Both the position numbers and the translations under genes were made by a program. Shown here piece after piece: positions 45,916 to 54,131 of a stretch of DNA of 64,000 nucleotides (positions are counted from its first letter, which is position 1; each line of letters opens with the position of its first letter). Source of the DNA: Massilia sp. BSC265. GTDB lineage: Bacteria > Pseudomonadota > Gammaproteobacteria > Burkholderiales > Burkholderiaceae_D. Location: NCBI RefSeq assembly GCF_000740675.1, contig NZ_JPXI01000037.1, forward strand, positions 124,001-188,000, written 5' to 3'. The notes under the pieces are model-generated. The model was not told where the DNA came from, ran no database searches, and saw only the letters and a program-made list of their open reading frames with translations.

Positions 45916-46710
45916 ATGCTCGACCTGATCAACGCCATCCCGCGCAGCCTGATTCTTCCCCCCGCCAGCCTGTTCCTGCTGATCCTGGCGGGATTGGCGA
46001 TGTGGCGGCGCTGGCCGCGCACCGGGCGCGCCTTCGCGGGAGCCGGGGTGGCGGCACTTGCCCTGCTGTCGATGACCGGGGTAGCCGACCTGTTCATCAG
46101 GCCGCTGGAGCGCATGACCCGGCCGCTGCATGCGCCGGAGCGCACCGGCGCCCAGGCGATCGTGGTGCTCGCCGCCGGACGGCTGCGCAATGCCCCCGAA
46201 TACGGCAATCGCGACATCCCCGACCATACCGCCCTGGCGCGCCTGCGCTATGCGGCCCACCTGCAACGGCGCACGGGGCTGCCCGTCCTCGTCAGCGGCG
46301 GCACCGTCGGCACTCCCATGGCAGGCGAGCGCCCTTATTCGCTGGCCGATGCGATGGCCACGGCCCTGCGCGAGGATTTCGGCGTTCCGGTGCGATGGGT
46401 CGAAGCACGCTCGCGCGACACCGCCGAGAACGCCGCCTTCAGCGCGGCGATGCTGCGGGCCGACCGGGTCCGGCGTGTCCTGCTCGTGACCGATGCCATG
46501 CACATGGCGCGTTCCCGCGCCGTCTTCGAGCGCGCCGGGCTCGAGGTGGTCGACGCACCGACCATGTTCTTTAGCGGCCAGGCCCGCTCTGTCCATGCCT
46601 GGATTCCGAGCGCCGAGGGCTTGCGCCGCTCCTGGTACGCGATGTACGAACTGATCGGCTCAGTGTGGTACAGGCTGCGTTCGGGCGGCGCCCAGGCCGC
46701 TGGCGGCTGA
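45916..46710 (+). CDS. YdcF/ElyC-like DUF218 membrane protein
   Basis: 264 aa. Two N-terminal transmembrane helices (about 12-28 and 38-56) precede a DUF218 domain (about 75-250) with AIVVLAAGRLRNAPEY, VLVSGGTVG, WVEARSRDTAENAAFSA and VLLVTDAMHMARSRAVFERAGLEVVDAPT. The family is linked to envelope polysaccharide metabolism (ElyC in E. coli), but its reaction is not settled. It sits after the polygalacturonase terminator and is probably independent of the pectin operon. Confidence 0.88.
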   Translation: MLDLINAIPRSLILPPASLFLLILAGLAMWRRWPRTGRAFAGAGVAALALLSMTGVADLFIRPLERMTRPLHAPERTGAQAIVVLAAGRLRNAPEYGNRDIPDHTALARLRYAAHLQRRTGLPVLVSGGTVGTPMAGERPYSLADAMATALREDFGVPVRWVEARSRDTAENAAFSAAMLRADRVRRVLLVTDAMHMARSRAVFERAGLEVVDAPTMFFSGQARSVHAWIPSAEGLRRSWYAMYELIGSVWYRLRSGGAQAAGG

Positions 46711-46734
46711 GCGCCTGCAACAGGGCGCCAGCCT

Positions 46735-47091
46735 TCAGCCGCCGGCCCGCTTCGGCTGGTGGCCGAGCTTCCTCAGCGTTTCGAGGACCAGGTCGCAGTG
46801 ATCGCCCTGCACTTCGATCACCCCATCCTTCACGGTACCGCCCGAGCCGCATGCCGTGCGCAGCTGCTTGCCCAGCTGGGCCAGTGCCGTGGCATCGAGG
46901 GCGAGCCCCTTGACGATCGTCACGCTCTTGCCGCCACGGCCCTTGGTCTGGAGCGACACGCGTACCACGCCGTCGCCCTTGACGGCGGGCTTGGTCTTGC
47001 ACGCGCAGGCCGAGGCCGGTTGACGGCATACGGGGCACATGCGGCCGCTCTCGGTTGAATAGACGAGGCCGCTGTTAGAACTGCTCTTCAT
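46735..47091 (-). CDS. yciH: SUI1/YciH-family translation factor
   Basis: 118 aa. The N-terminus has a small Cys cluster (CPVCRQPASACAC), perhaps a zinc site. The SUI1 domain follows (about 42-115): VRVSLQTKGRGGKSVTIVKGL, LGKQLRTACGSGGTVKDGVIEVQGDH. The family resembles eIF1 and influences start-site fidelity. Its ATG overlaps the stop of the upstream secreted-protein gene as ATGA. Confidence 0.9.
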   Translation of the reverse strand: MKSSSNSGLVYSTESGRMCPVCRQPASACACKTKPAVKGDGVVRVSLQTKGRGGKSVTIVKGLALDATALAQLGKQLRTACGSGGTVKDGVIEVQGDHCDLVLETLRKLGHQPKRAGG

Positions 47092-47546
47092 GTTTTGATC
47101 AATACCCGTTCCATGGAACAGCCAGCGATGTAATACCGGCCCTGCTCTTGCGTCACCTCGACCCTGAGATAGGTCCCCTTGTCGAACCTGTCGGTCTTGA
47201 CATGGTAGCGGTAGGTGACGATACGGAGCCATTCGCCTTTCACGCCTCGCACCCCATGTTCCGTGTTGTGATAACGGTATTCCTTGATGTTCCCGAAGCC
47301 TTTCTGCATCACCTGCAGAGACCCGATCAACACCTCGCGCGAATAGGCAGCCTTGAGCTTGGGCGACATAGCAGCGTACACCGCCGCCATATCCTTGTGC
47401 ACGATCTTGCCAGCCGCCTGGTCGGCCAGCGCCCGGATAGCGGCGTCTGCGGACGGGTTCGGGGCCGCCGAGGCCATTACCTGCGGCATGGCCAGGAGCG
47501 GCGCAGTGGCCAGGAGCTTCGGTACGATGTGCCAACGTGATTTCAT
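47088..47546 (-). CDS. Secreted protein of unknown function, NTF2-like region
   Basis: 152 aa with a signal peptide (cleavage near VMASAAP). The mature part (ADAAIRALADQAAGKIVHKD, SPKLKAAYSREVLIGSLQ, TYLRVEVTQEQGRYYIAGCSM) looks like a DUF3887/DUF4019-type cone fold, which is seen in small periplasmic proteins of unknown role. It overlaps the yciH start by 4 bases, an odd pairing of a secreted protein with a translation factor. Confidence 0.7.
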   Translation of the reverse strand: MKSRWHIVPKLLATAPLLAMPQVMASAAPNPSADAAIRALADQAAGKIVHKDMAAVYAAMSPKLKAAYSREVLIGSLQVMQKGFGNIKEYRYHNTEHGVRGVKGEWLRIVTYRYHVKTDRFDKGTYLRVEVTQEQGRYYIAGCSMERVLIKT

Positions 47547-47585
47547 GTGTTCGACAAGCAGATGTAAAGGATGCGCGCATCCTGG

Positions 47586-47963
47586 TTAAACCGGTCGCGT
47601 CTCTGTCCCTTCGCCGCGGGTTACGTGCAGCATGCGGCTAGGCAGGCGCAGCTTGGCAGTATGCCAGACGCCACGCGGAACCACGACTGCGCCGCTGCCT
47701 TCCAGCACGATCGTCTCGACCTCGCTGCCGCGGTCGAGAAGCAACTCGACAGCGCCGGATAGCAGATACACGAACTCATCGCCCTGCGGATGCATCTCCC
47801 AGGTCGGCCAGTCTTCCGTAAATGCAAATTCGCTGAGCAGCCAGCCTTTGCCGAAAGCATCGAGTTCGGCGGGCGGCAGCTGCCAGAAGGACTCGCCTGG
47901 AACGCTGCGCGCGTTGCCGTCCTCGGCAAGGTGGACGTAGGTATGCTGCGGGTTGATGCCCAT
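47586..47963 (-). CDS. Cupin-domain protein
   Basis: 125 aa. One cupin_2 barrel with motif 1 WEMHPQGDEFVYLLSGAVEL and motif 2 GAVVVPRGVWHTAKL (metal-binding His/Glu). No signal peptide. Its role is unknown; KdgF, which opens the ring of unsaturated galacturonate in pectin breakdown, is also a cupin, but the residues here are too general to assign it. Its position on the minus strand, 78 bases downstream of the esterase-GH43 gene in the pectin cluster, makes a link possible. Confidence 0.72.
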   Translation of the reverse strand: MGINPQHTYVHLAEDGNARSVPGESFWQLPPAELDAFGKGWLLSEFAFTEDWPTWEMHPQGDEFVYLLSGAVELLLDRGSEVETIVLEGSGAVVVPRGVWHTAKLRLPSRMLHVTRGEGTETRPV

Positions 47964-48041
47964 GACGGCTCCTTCGTCGAGAGCGGAAGTCGGGCAATAC
48001 TATCACCGGAATGCGGACTGCCGCGGCAGTCCGCATCGGCA

Positions 48042-50489
48042 TCAAGGCGTGATACGCAGGTAGTCGATGTCGGCGAAGCTGCCGGACGCGCCGGTAGCGA
48101 ACAGGCCGATCTGCGCGCCGACCCAGCGGCCCATGGTGGCATCGAAAGGCGCGCCCATTTGCGTGTAGCGCAGGCCATCCGCGCTGTACGAGAAGGCAAC
48201 CCGGGCCCCGGCCGTCACATGGATGCGCAGGTGGGCCGCGAAGCCGGGCAGTGCCTCGCCCAGCTCCTCGCTGCACTTGCCGTTTTGGGCGCAGCGCACC
48301 TGCACCATGCGCGGCCTGCCCTCGACGCGGCGCAGGCCGAACCAGTGGCTGGCCAGGCCCATCGTGCCGAGGCTGACCTGGTCGCCGTCGCGCTGTGCCT
48401 GTAGTTCCACCTTTGCAGTGACGCCAAAGGCTGGCGCCGGGAACTTCTGCGTCAGTACCGACGGCAGCGACCGCACCGGCACATCGGGCTGCGCGAGCAG
48501 GCGCAGGTGGTCTGGACGGGCATCGAGCGCATACCAGCGCGCGTCCGGGTTGGCCGCCCATTGCCACTGCGGGCCCAGCACCTTGCCATCGAATTCGTCG
48601 CTGGTAGCGGGAACACGTTGCAGGAAGCTGCCGGCAACCGGCTTGGCGTGCTCCACCACCGGCTGCCCCACGCCCGGCTTGCCGGAGGGCTCGCCGATCA
48701 GCGGCCAGCCATCCTCCCAGCGCATCGGCTGCAGGTGCACCACGCGTCCGTAGGCGCGCTTGTCCTGGAAGTGGAAGAACCAGTCGGCGCCTTGCGGCGT
48801 CCTGACCCAGGCGCCCTGGTGCGGTCCGTTGATGTTCGTCGCGCCCTGCTCCATCACGATGCGCGACTCGTAGGGTCCTTCGATGCTGCGCGAGCGGAAC
48901 ACCGATTGCCAGCCATGCTCGACACCGCCAGCTGGCGCGAACACGTAGTAATAACCGTTCGCCTTGTACAGCTTCGGGCCTTCCAGCGTGCGGTAGCCGG
49001 GCAGCTTGTCGCCGTCGATGACCACCTTGCCCTCGCTGTCCAGCAGGCTGCGCCCATCCGGGGCCATTCGGCGCAGCGTAAGCACGTTGTTGAAGCCGGC
49101 CCGGCTCTTGGCCCAGGCGTGGATCAGGTAAGCCTTGCCGTCGTCGTCCCACAACGGCGTCGGGTCGATGATGCCCTTGCCCGGCAGGAGCAGGTGCGGC
49201 GTGCTCCAGGGACCGTTGAAGTCTTTCGCGGTGGTGACGTAGACGCCGTTGTCGGGGTCCGGGTAGAAGAGCCAGAACTTGCCGTCGTGGTAGCGCAGGC
49301 AAGGCGCCCAGACGCCCTTGCCGTGCTGGGGCGCCGCGAACTGCGCGCTAGGGACCAGCTGGGGCAGCGCATGGCCTTTCAGCTCCCAGTTGACCATGTC
49401 CTTCGAGGTCAGCAGCGGCAGGCCGGGCGCGTTGGCGAAGCTCGAGGACACCATGTAGTAGGTGTCGCCGACGCGGATGACGTCCGGGTCCGAATAATCC
49501 GCGTGCAGGATCGGGTTGCGGTAGCGGCCATCGCCGAGGTCGGGCGACCAGGGCGCGCGTGGCGACACGGGGCCGAGCACGCGCTCCAGGAAACCCGCCA
49601 TGGCGTCGACGGTCGGCGATACCCAGGGGTCGAACAACCAGAACGAATGCGGCGTACCGGCCAGCGCCACGGTATCCGAATGGATGCCATGCGAGGCCAG
49701 CTTGGCCGCCATCGCTTCGCGCCCCACCGAGAAGCGCGGCACGCTGCTGGTAATGAAGAGTACGGGCGGGCTGCTCCTGCCGACGTGGTTGATGGGCGAA
49801 GCCTCGCGCCACAGCGCTTCCTTCTCGGCGTAGCGGCCGCCGAACCAGGCGCCCGCTGCGGACGGGTTCTTCCTTGGATCGTCCTCGTGCTTGCGCGCCT
49901 CTTCCGAGGTGAAGTCCGACAGGCCATCGATGTTCACCACGGCGCGGATCGCTTGCGGCTCGAGCATGCCGACCAGGGAGGCGATCTGGCCGCCGGCCGA
50001 GCCGCCGGCAATGGCAAGCTTCGCGGGGTCGATGCCGAAGCCGGCCGCCCCCTTGCGCAGCCAGCGCACCGCGTCCTTCACGTCCTCGATGGCCGCCGGG
50101 TAGCGCGCCTGCCCGGACAAGCGGTAGCTGACGGTAGCGGCCGCGTAGCCGCGCGCAGCAAGCCGGGCCGCCAGCGGCGCCATGTTGGCGCGTTCACCCG
50201 TGCCCCAGCCCCCGCCGTGCACCAGGACCACCAGCGGCGCCGGCTTGCCGGTCGGGCCGGGCAGGTAGAGGTCGAGCCCCAGGGCCAGGTCGCCACGCTG
50301 CGCGTAGACGAGGTCCTTGCGCACCTGCACCGGCGCCGGCGCCTCGGCGCTGGCGATGCGGATGTCGGGATAATCGCGGATCAGCTTGCGGTAGGTGGTC
50401 TCGGCGTTGTACGGCGCCTGGGCGAAGGCTGCACTCACCGCCAGTGCCGGCAGCAGGCCGAGCAGGCCACGCAAGGGCGGGCGCTTCAC
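48042..50489 (-). CDS. Secreted alpha/beta-hydrolase esterase - GH43 - beta-sandwich fusion
   Basis: 815 aa from GTG 50489, overlapping the stop of the epimerase gene. Signal peptide (cleavage near SAAFAQ). Esterase domain about 25-300: oxyanion HGGGWG, nucleophile elbow GGSAGG, catalytic His in GTPHSFW. GH43 domain about 315-610: NPILHADYSDPDV (base Asp), IIDPTPLWDDDG, and the acid Glu in TLEGPKLYKANGYYYVFAP. A C-terminal DUF1349-like beta-sandwich (about 630-815) follows. It probably removes acetyl groups and arabinose or xylose from pectin side chains outside the cell. Last gene of the garD-udh-epimerase cluster. Confidence 0.9.
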   Translation of the reverse strand: MKRPPLRGLLGLLPALAVSAAFAQAPYNAETTYRKLIRDYPDIRIASAEAPAPVQVRKDLVYAQRGDLALGLDLYLPGPTGKPAPLVVLVHGGGWGTGERANMAPLAARLAARGYAAATVSYRLSGQARYPAAIEDVKDAVRWLRKGAAGFGIDPAKLAIAGGSAGGQIASLVGMLEPQAIRAVVNIDGLSDFTSEEARKHEDDPRKNPSAAGAWFGGRYAEKEALWREASPINHVGRSSPPVLFITSSVPRFSVGREAMAAKLASHGIHSDTVALAGTPHSFWLFDPWVSPTVDAMAGFLERVLGPVSPRAPWSPDLGDGRYRNPILHADYSDPDVIRVGDTYYMVSSSFANAPGLPLLTSKDMVNWELKGHALPQLVPSAQFAAPQHGKGVWAPCLRYHDGKFWLFYPDPDNGVYVTTAKDFNGPWSTPHLLLPGKGIIDPTPLWDDDGKAYLIHAWAKSRAGFNNVLTLRRMAPDGRSLLDSEGKVVIDGDKLPGYRTLEGPKLYKANGYYYVFAPAGGVEHGWQSVFRSRSIEGPYESRIVMEQGATNINGPHQGAWVRTPQGADWFFHFQDKRAYGRVVHLQPMRWEDGWPLIGEPSGKPGVGQPVVEHAKPVAGSFLQRVPATSDEFDGKVLGPQWQWAANPDARWYALDARPDHLRLLAQPDVPVRSLPSVLTQKFPAPAFGVTAKVELQAQRDGDQVSLGTMGLASHWFGLRRVEGRPRMVQVRCAQNGKCSEELGEALPGFAAHLRIHVTAGARVAFSYSADGLRYTQMGAPFDATMGRWVGAQIGLFATGASGSFADIDYLRITP

Positions 50490-51373
50490 AGCGCCGCTCC
50501 GCGGAACACGCAGCGGCGGCGCAGCGTGGCGCCCGGCGCCAGCACCGTCAGGCCCGGGTAGCCCGGCAGGTTGTGCGCATTGATCGGGTGATCCACCGGC
50601 TCGAAGCAGAAGAAGTCGCGTCCCGATGGAACGTAGAGGATGAAGTAATCCATGTCGGCCTGTACCTCCAGCGCAAGGCCGCGTTGCGGCCAAGTGATGC
50701 GGGCGGCACCATGCCAGCCCTCGAATGCGTTGTCGACGCCGTCGTGCGGCAAGGGGGCGGGATGGTCGAAGCGCCAGTGCGCCGGAATGTCCTGGCGCAT
50801 GACCGGCAGCTTGTCTGGACCGGCCATCCAGACGCTGTTGGCGCCGGCTTCCAGCCGCGCTCCCTGCGGATCGGGCATCCACGGATGCAGGCCGATCCCG
50901 AACGGCAGCGCGATGCGGCCCGCGTTGCGCACGCTGAGTTCGACGACCAGGGCGTCACTGGCCAGGGTGTAGTGCAGCTCGGCCGTGTAAGCGAAAGGTT
51001 CCGCGTCCCAGCGGTCGAGACTCAGGATGAGCGAAGTATCGCAGTGGGCGGCGACGCGCCAGGGCTGCTGCCAGCCGTCGCCGTGGATCGGGCAAGGCTC
51101 GCCTGCCCGGTTGGGCGCGGGCACATGACGCTTGCCTTCGAAGGCGAAACCCGAGGGCGCCATCCGGTTCGACCAGGGCAGCAAGGGGAAACAGGCCAGC
51201 TGCCCGGGCAGCGGCATGTCGTTGACATCCGGGGGCAGGCCGCGCAGCAGGGGATGTGCGCCGTCGCCGTTCAACCAGTCCAGCCGTGCCAGCCCGCCGC
51301 CGACCTGCGGAACGACTTCGGCCAGCAGGCGGTCGTTGCGCAGCGTGAGGCGTTCCAGCACGGTCGTGGACAC
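50486..51373 (-). CDS. Aldose 1-epimerase family protein
   Basis: 295 aa, no signal peptide. The galactose mutarotase-like fold shows the catalytic His in CPIHGDGWQQPW and GIGLHPWMP, and the catalytic Glu in FFCFEPVDHPINAHN. The family interconverts alpha and beta anomers of sugars or uronates. Between udh and the esterase-GH43 gene, with a 15-base gap from udh, it probably supplies the beta-pyranose galacturonate that Udh uses. It overlaps the esterase-GH43 start as GTGA. Confidence 0.9.
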   Translation of the reverse strand: MSTTVLERLTLRNDRLLAEVVPQVGGGLARLDWLNGDGAHPLLRGLPPDVNDMPLPGQLACFPLLPWSNRMAPSGFAFEGKRHVPAPNRAGEPCPIHGDGWQQPWRVAAHCDTSLILSLDRWDAEPFAYTAELHYTLASDALVVELSVRNAGRIALPFGIGLHPWMPDPQGARLEAGANSVWMAGPDKLPVMRQDIPAHWRFDHPAPLPHDGVDNAFEGWHGAARITWPQRGLALEVQADMDYFILYVPSGRDFFCFEPVDHPINAHNLPGYPGLTVLAPGATLRRRCVFRGAAL

Positions 51374-51388
51374 GAGGTTGAAACTGAG

Positions 51389-52207
51389 TCAGTACTGCGG
51401 GCCGTCGAGCAGGAACTTGCCGCCCTGGTACATCGTGGTGACGTCGTCCTTGGCCGGGAACTCCGAGGTGTCCGGGAACAGGTGCGCGAACTTCGACGAG
51501 CTGTCCTTCGGCTTGTAGCCCAGGTGCGAGGCCAGGCGGTTGTCCCACCACACGCTGTCGTTGTCCGACACGCCATAGACGATGGTGTGGCCGACGCGCG
51601 GCGCGAACAGCGAGCAGCGCAGCATCTCGGTCAGGTCGTCGTAAGAGAACCAGGTGCTCATCATGCGCTTGTTGGCCGGCTCCGGGAAGCTCGAGCCGAT
51701 GCGGATGCAGACCGTCTCGATGCCGAAGCGGTCGAAGTAGTAGCGCGCGATCTGCTCGCCGAAGACCTTCGACAGGCCGTAGTAGCTGTCCGGGCGGGTC
51801 GGCGAATTCGCATCCAGCACGGTGTTGACGTGGTGGTAGCCGATCGCATGATTCGAGCTGGCGAAGATCACGCGCTTGGTGCCGGCCTTGTGCAGGGCCT
51901 CGTAGAGGTTGGCCACGCCGAGGATGTTGGCCTGCATGATCGGCTCGAAAGGCTTCTCGGTGGAGATGCCGCCGAAGTGCAGCACGGCGTCCACGCCTTC
52001 CAGCAGCTTGAGCACCGCTTCCTTGTCGGCCAGGTCGCACTGGACGATTTCCTCGCCCTCGCGCGCTTCGCCCATGTCGGCCACGTCGGACAAGCGCACG
52101 ACTTCGGCCCAGGGCTTGATACGGTCACGCAGCACCTTGCCGAGGCCACCGGCGGCGCCGGTCAGCAGGATGCGTTTGAAGGGCTTGCCTTTTGCAGCTT
52201 CGGTCAT
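51389..52207 (-). CDS. udh: NAD-dependent uronate dehydrogenase
   Basis: 272 aa from ATG 52207 with AGGAG upstream; the longer frame to 52282 reads through a palindromic repeat. Extended SDR: TGAAGGLG (cofactor), LHFGGIS, catalytic Ser in FASSNHAIGYH, and Y143-x3-K147 in YYGLSK. Udh oxidises D-galacturonate or D-glucuronate to the 1,5-lactone, the first step of the oxidative pathway. With garD upstream, an epimerase downstream and kdgD, KGSADH and a lactonase elsewhere in the window, the whole route is encoded. Confidence 0.95.
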   Translation of the reverse strand: MTEAAKGKPFKRILLTGAAGGLGKVLRDRIKPWAEVVRLSDVADMGEAREGEEIVQCDLADKEAVLKLLEGVDAVLHFGGISTEKPFEPIMQANILGVANLYEALHKAGTKRVIFASSNHAIGYHHVNTVLDANSPTRPDSYYGLSKVFGEQIARYYFDRFGIETVCIRIGSSFPEPANKRMMSTWFSYDDLTEMLRCSLFAPRVGHTIVYGVSDNDSVWWDNRLASHLGYKPKDSSSKFAHLFPDTSEFPAKDDVTTMYQGGKFLLDGPQY

Positions 52208-52256
52208 GCTAAAACTCCTTGATCTTGTGGCGCTATCACCGCCACTCATGTTGTTC

Positions 52257-52287
52257 GTAGGGTGGGCGGGTCTCCCGCCCACCCTGC
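52257..52287. repeat. Dispersed palindrome family, copy 4
   Basis: GTAGGGTGGGCGGG and CCCGCCCACCCTGC arms around TCT, between garD and udh. It may reduce read-through or stabilise mRNA ends. Confidence 0.65.
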
Positions 52288-52320
52288 AAATTCATGCAGC
52301 GACAACAACGCAATATTCGT

Positions 52321-53862
52321 TCAGGTCACCGGCGCAGGATTGAACAGCGCCAGCGAATTGTGCAGTTTCCAGTGTTCGGCCCAGGTCTTCTTCCCGCTGG
52401 CCACGTCGAGGATCAGGCGGAACATCTCCCAGCCCACGTCCTCGATAGTAGCTTCTCCGCTGGCGATGCGTCCGGCATTCACGTCCATCAGGTCGTGCCA
52501 GCGGTTCGCCAGCTCGGTGCGGGTGGCCACCTTGATGACCGGGACCGCAGCCAGGCCGTAGGGGGTGCCGCGGCCGGTGGTGAAGATGTGCACGTTCATG
52601 CCGGCGGCCATCTGCAGGGTGCCGCAGATGAAGTCGCTTGCCGGGGTGGCGGCGTAGATCAGGCCTTTCTGCTGCAGCTTCTCGCCCGGCGACAGTACGC
52701 CGGTGATCGCCGTGGTGCCCGACTTGACGATCGAGCCCATGGCCTTTTCCACGATGTTCGACAATCCACCCTTCTTGTTGCCGGGCGTGGTGTTGGCGCT
52801 GCGGTCGACGCCGCCGCGCACCAGGTAATCGTCGTACCACTGCATCTCGCGCACCATCGCCTGGGCGATTTCCGGGGTGGCGGCGCGCGCGGTGAGCTGG
52901 TCGATGCCGTCGCGGACTTCGGTGACCTCGGAGAACATCACGGCGCCACCGGCGCGCACGATCAGGTCGGTGGCGAAACCGACGGCCGGGTTGGCGGTCA
53001 CCCCCGAGAAGGCGTCGCTGCCGCCGCACTGCACGCCGACCACCAGGTCGGACGCCGGGCAGGTCTCGCGCTTGCGCGCGTTCAGCAGTTGCAGGTGCTT
53101 CTCGGCAGTCTGCATCAGGTTATCGATCATCGACATGAAACCGACGTGCTGCTGGTCCTGCAGGGTCACGACCGAGGGTTCGGCATTGCCGATCGGGATC
53201 GCGCCGGCCGGGAACAGGCGCGCCGGCGGCAGCTTCTCGCAGCCCAGGCTGACGACCATGACGTGGTCGCCGAAATTCGGATTTCTGGAGAGATTGCGGA
53301 TGGTCTTGATCGGGATGTCGGCGCCCGGCGCGTCGATGGCGACGCCGCAGCCGTACACGTGCTCGAGCGCGACCACGTCCTCGACGTTCGGGTAGCGCGG
53401 CAGCAGCTCTTCCTTGATGCGCTTGACCGCGTAGTCGATCACGCCCGAGACGCACTGCACGGTACTGGTGATCGCCATGATGTTGCGGGTGCCGACCGAA
53501 CCGTCCTTGTTGCGATAACCCTCGAAGGTATAGCCTTCGAGCGGTTCGCCGACCGGGCGCGCGCGCGTGCCGATCGGCAGGTCGTCGAGCGAGCGGGCGG
53601 CCGGCATGCGCAGCACGCGCTCCGAGACCCAGCTGCCGCGCGGGATCGGGCTGTTGGCATAACCGATCGTCACGCCGTAGCGGATGACCGGATCGCCTTC
53701 GGCAAAGTCCACCAACGACACTTTGTGCCCCTGAGGGACGCCTTCGACGAGCGTCAGGCCATCCGGGAAAACGGTGCCCGCGGGCAGTCCGCCGTCGTTG
53801 ACGACGATGGCGACGTTGTCGCTGGCCTGCATGCGGATTGTGCGCGGAACTTGGGTGTTCAT
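52321..53862 (-). CDS. garD: Galactarate dehydratase
   Basis: 513 aa UxaA/GarD family. An N-terminal SAF-like part (about 10-85; [37 protein letters not shown]) and the large C-terminal domain ([62 protein letters not shown]) match E. coli GarD closely from memory of that protein. It dehydrates galactarate to 5-keto-4-deoxyglucarate with Fe(II). It is the first gene of a minus-strand cluster with udh, epimerase and esterase-GH43 downstream, and is divergent from the GH105 operon. Confidence 0.94.
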   Translation of the reverse strand: MNTQVPRTIRMQASDNVAIVVNDGGLPAGTVFPDGLTLVEGVPQGHKVSLVDFAEGDPVIRYGVTIGYANSPIPRGSWVSERVLRMPAARSLDDLPIGTRARPVGEPLEGYTFEGYRNKDGSVGTRNIMAITSTVQCVSGVIDYAVKRIKEELLPRYPNVEDVVALEHVYGCGVAIDAPGADIPIKTIRNLSRNPNFGDHVMVVSLGCEKLPPARLFPAGAIPIGNAEPSVVTLQDQQHVGFMSMIDNLMQTAEKHLQLLNARKRETCPASDLVVGVQCGGSDAFSGVTANPAVGFATDLIVRAGGAVMFSEVTEVRDGIDQLTARAATPEIAQAMVREMQWYDDYLVRGGVDRSANTTPGNKKGGLSNIVEKAMGSIVKSGTTAITGVLSPGEKLQQKGLIYAATPASDFICGTLQMAAGMNVHIFTTGRGTPYGLAAVPVIKVATRTELANRWHDLMDVNAGRIASGEATIEDVGWEMFRLILDVASGKKTWAEHWKLHNSLALFNPAPVT

Positions 53863-53931
53863 GGTGTGATGCCTTGGTCGGTAGGTTCTTTTTCAGTATG
53901 CCATACAATTTTGGGCAGTGGCTAGTCCACC

Positions 53932-53972
53932 TTGCGATTTTGGTCGGACCAAATTAGAATGGCCTGACCAAA
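53932..53972 (+). promoter_or_regulatory. Promoter with embedded palindrome, between garD and GH105
   Basis: -35 TTGCGA (53932-53937), 17-base spacer, -10 TAGAAT (53955-53960). The spacer holds TTTGGTCGGACCAAA (53939-53953), a perfect palindrome around G. A second box TGGCCTGACCAAA (53960-53972) starts in the -10. It drives the GH105 operon; the same boxes could affect garD, which starts 70 bases to the left on the other strand. Confidence 0.8.
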
Positions 53973-54131
53973 AAGTAGTCAACAAGTAGCTAGACGTATA
54001 AAGAGTGCATGACGGCCCCCGGGGCAAGGCGCATCGTCGAAGACAGTACGAACGTACGGCGAGACGATGCAACGCAGCACTGGGGGATTGTCAGGCGCTC
54101 GAAGTCAGACAAATCCGCTCACTGGAGACAT

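Noticed and set aside
47586..47963. Assigning the cupin as KdgF
   Set aside because: Only general cupin residues are visible; the context suggests but does not prove a pectin role.
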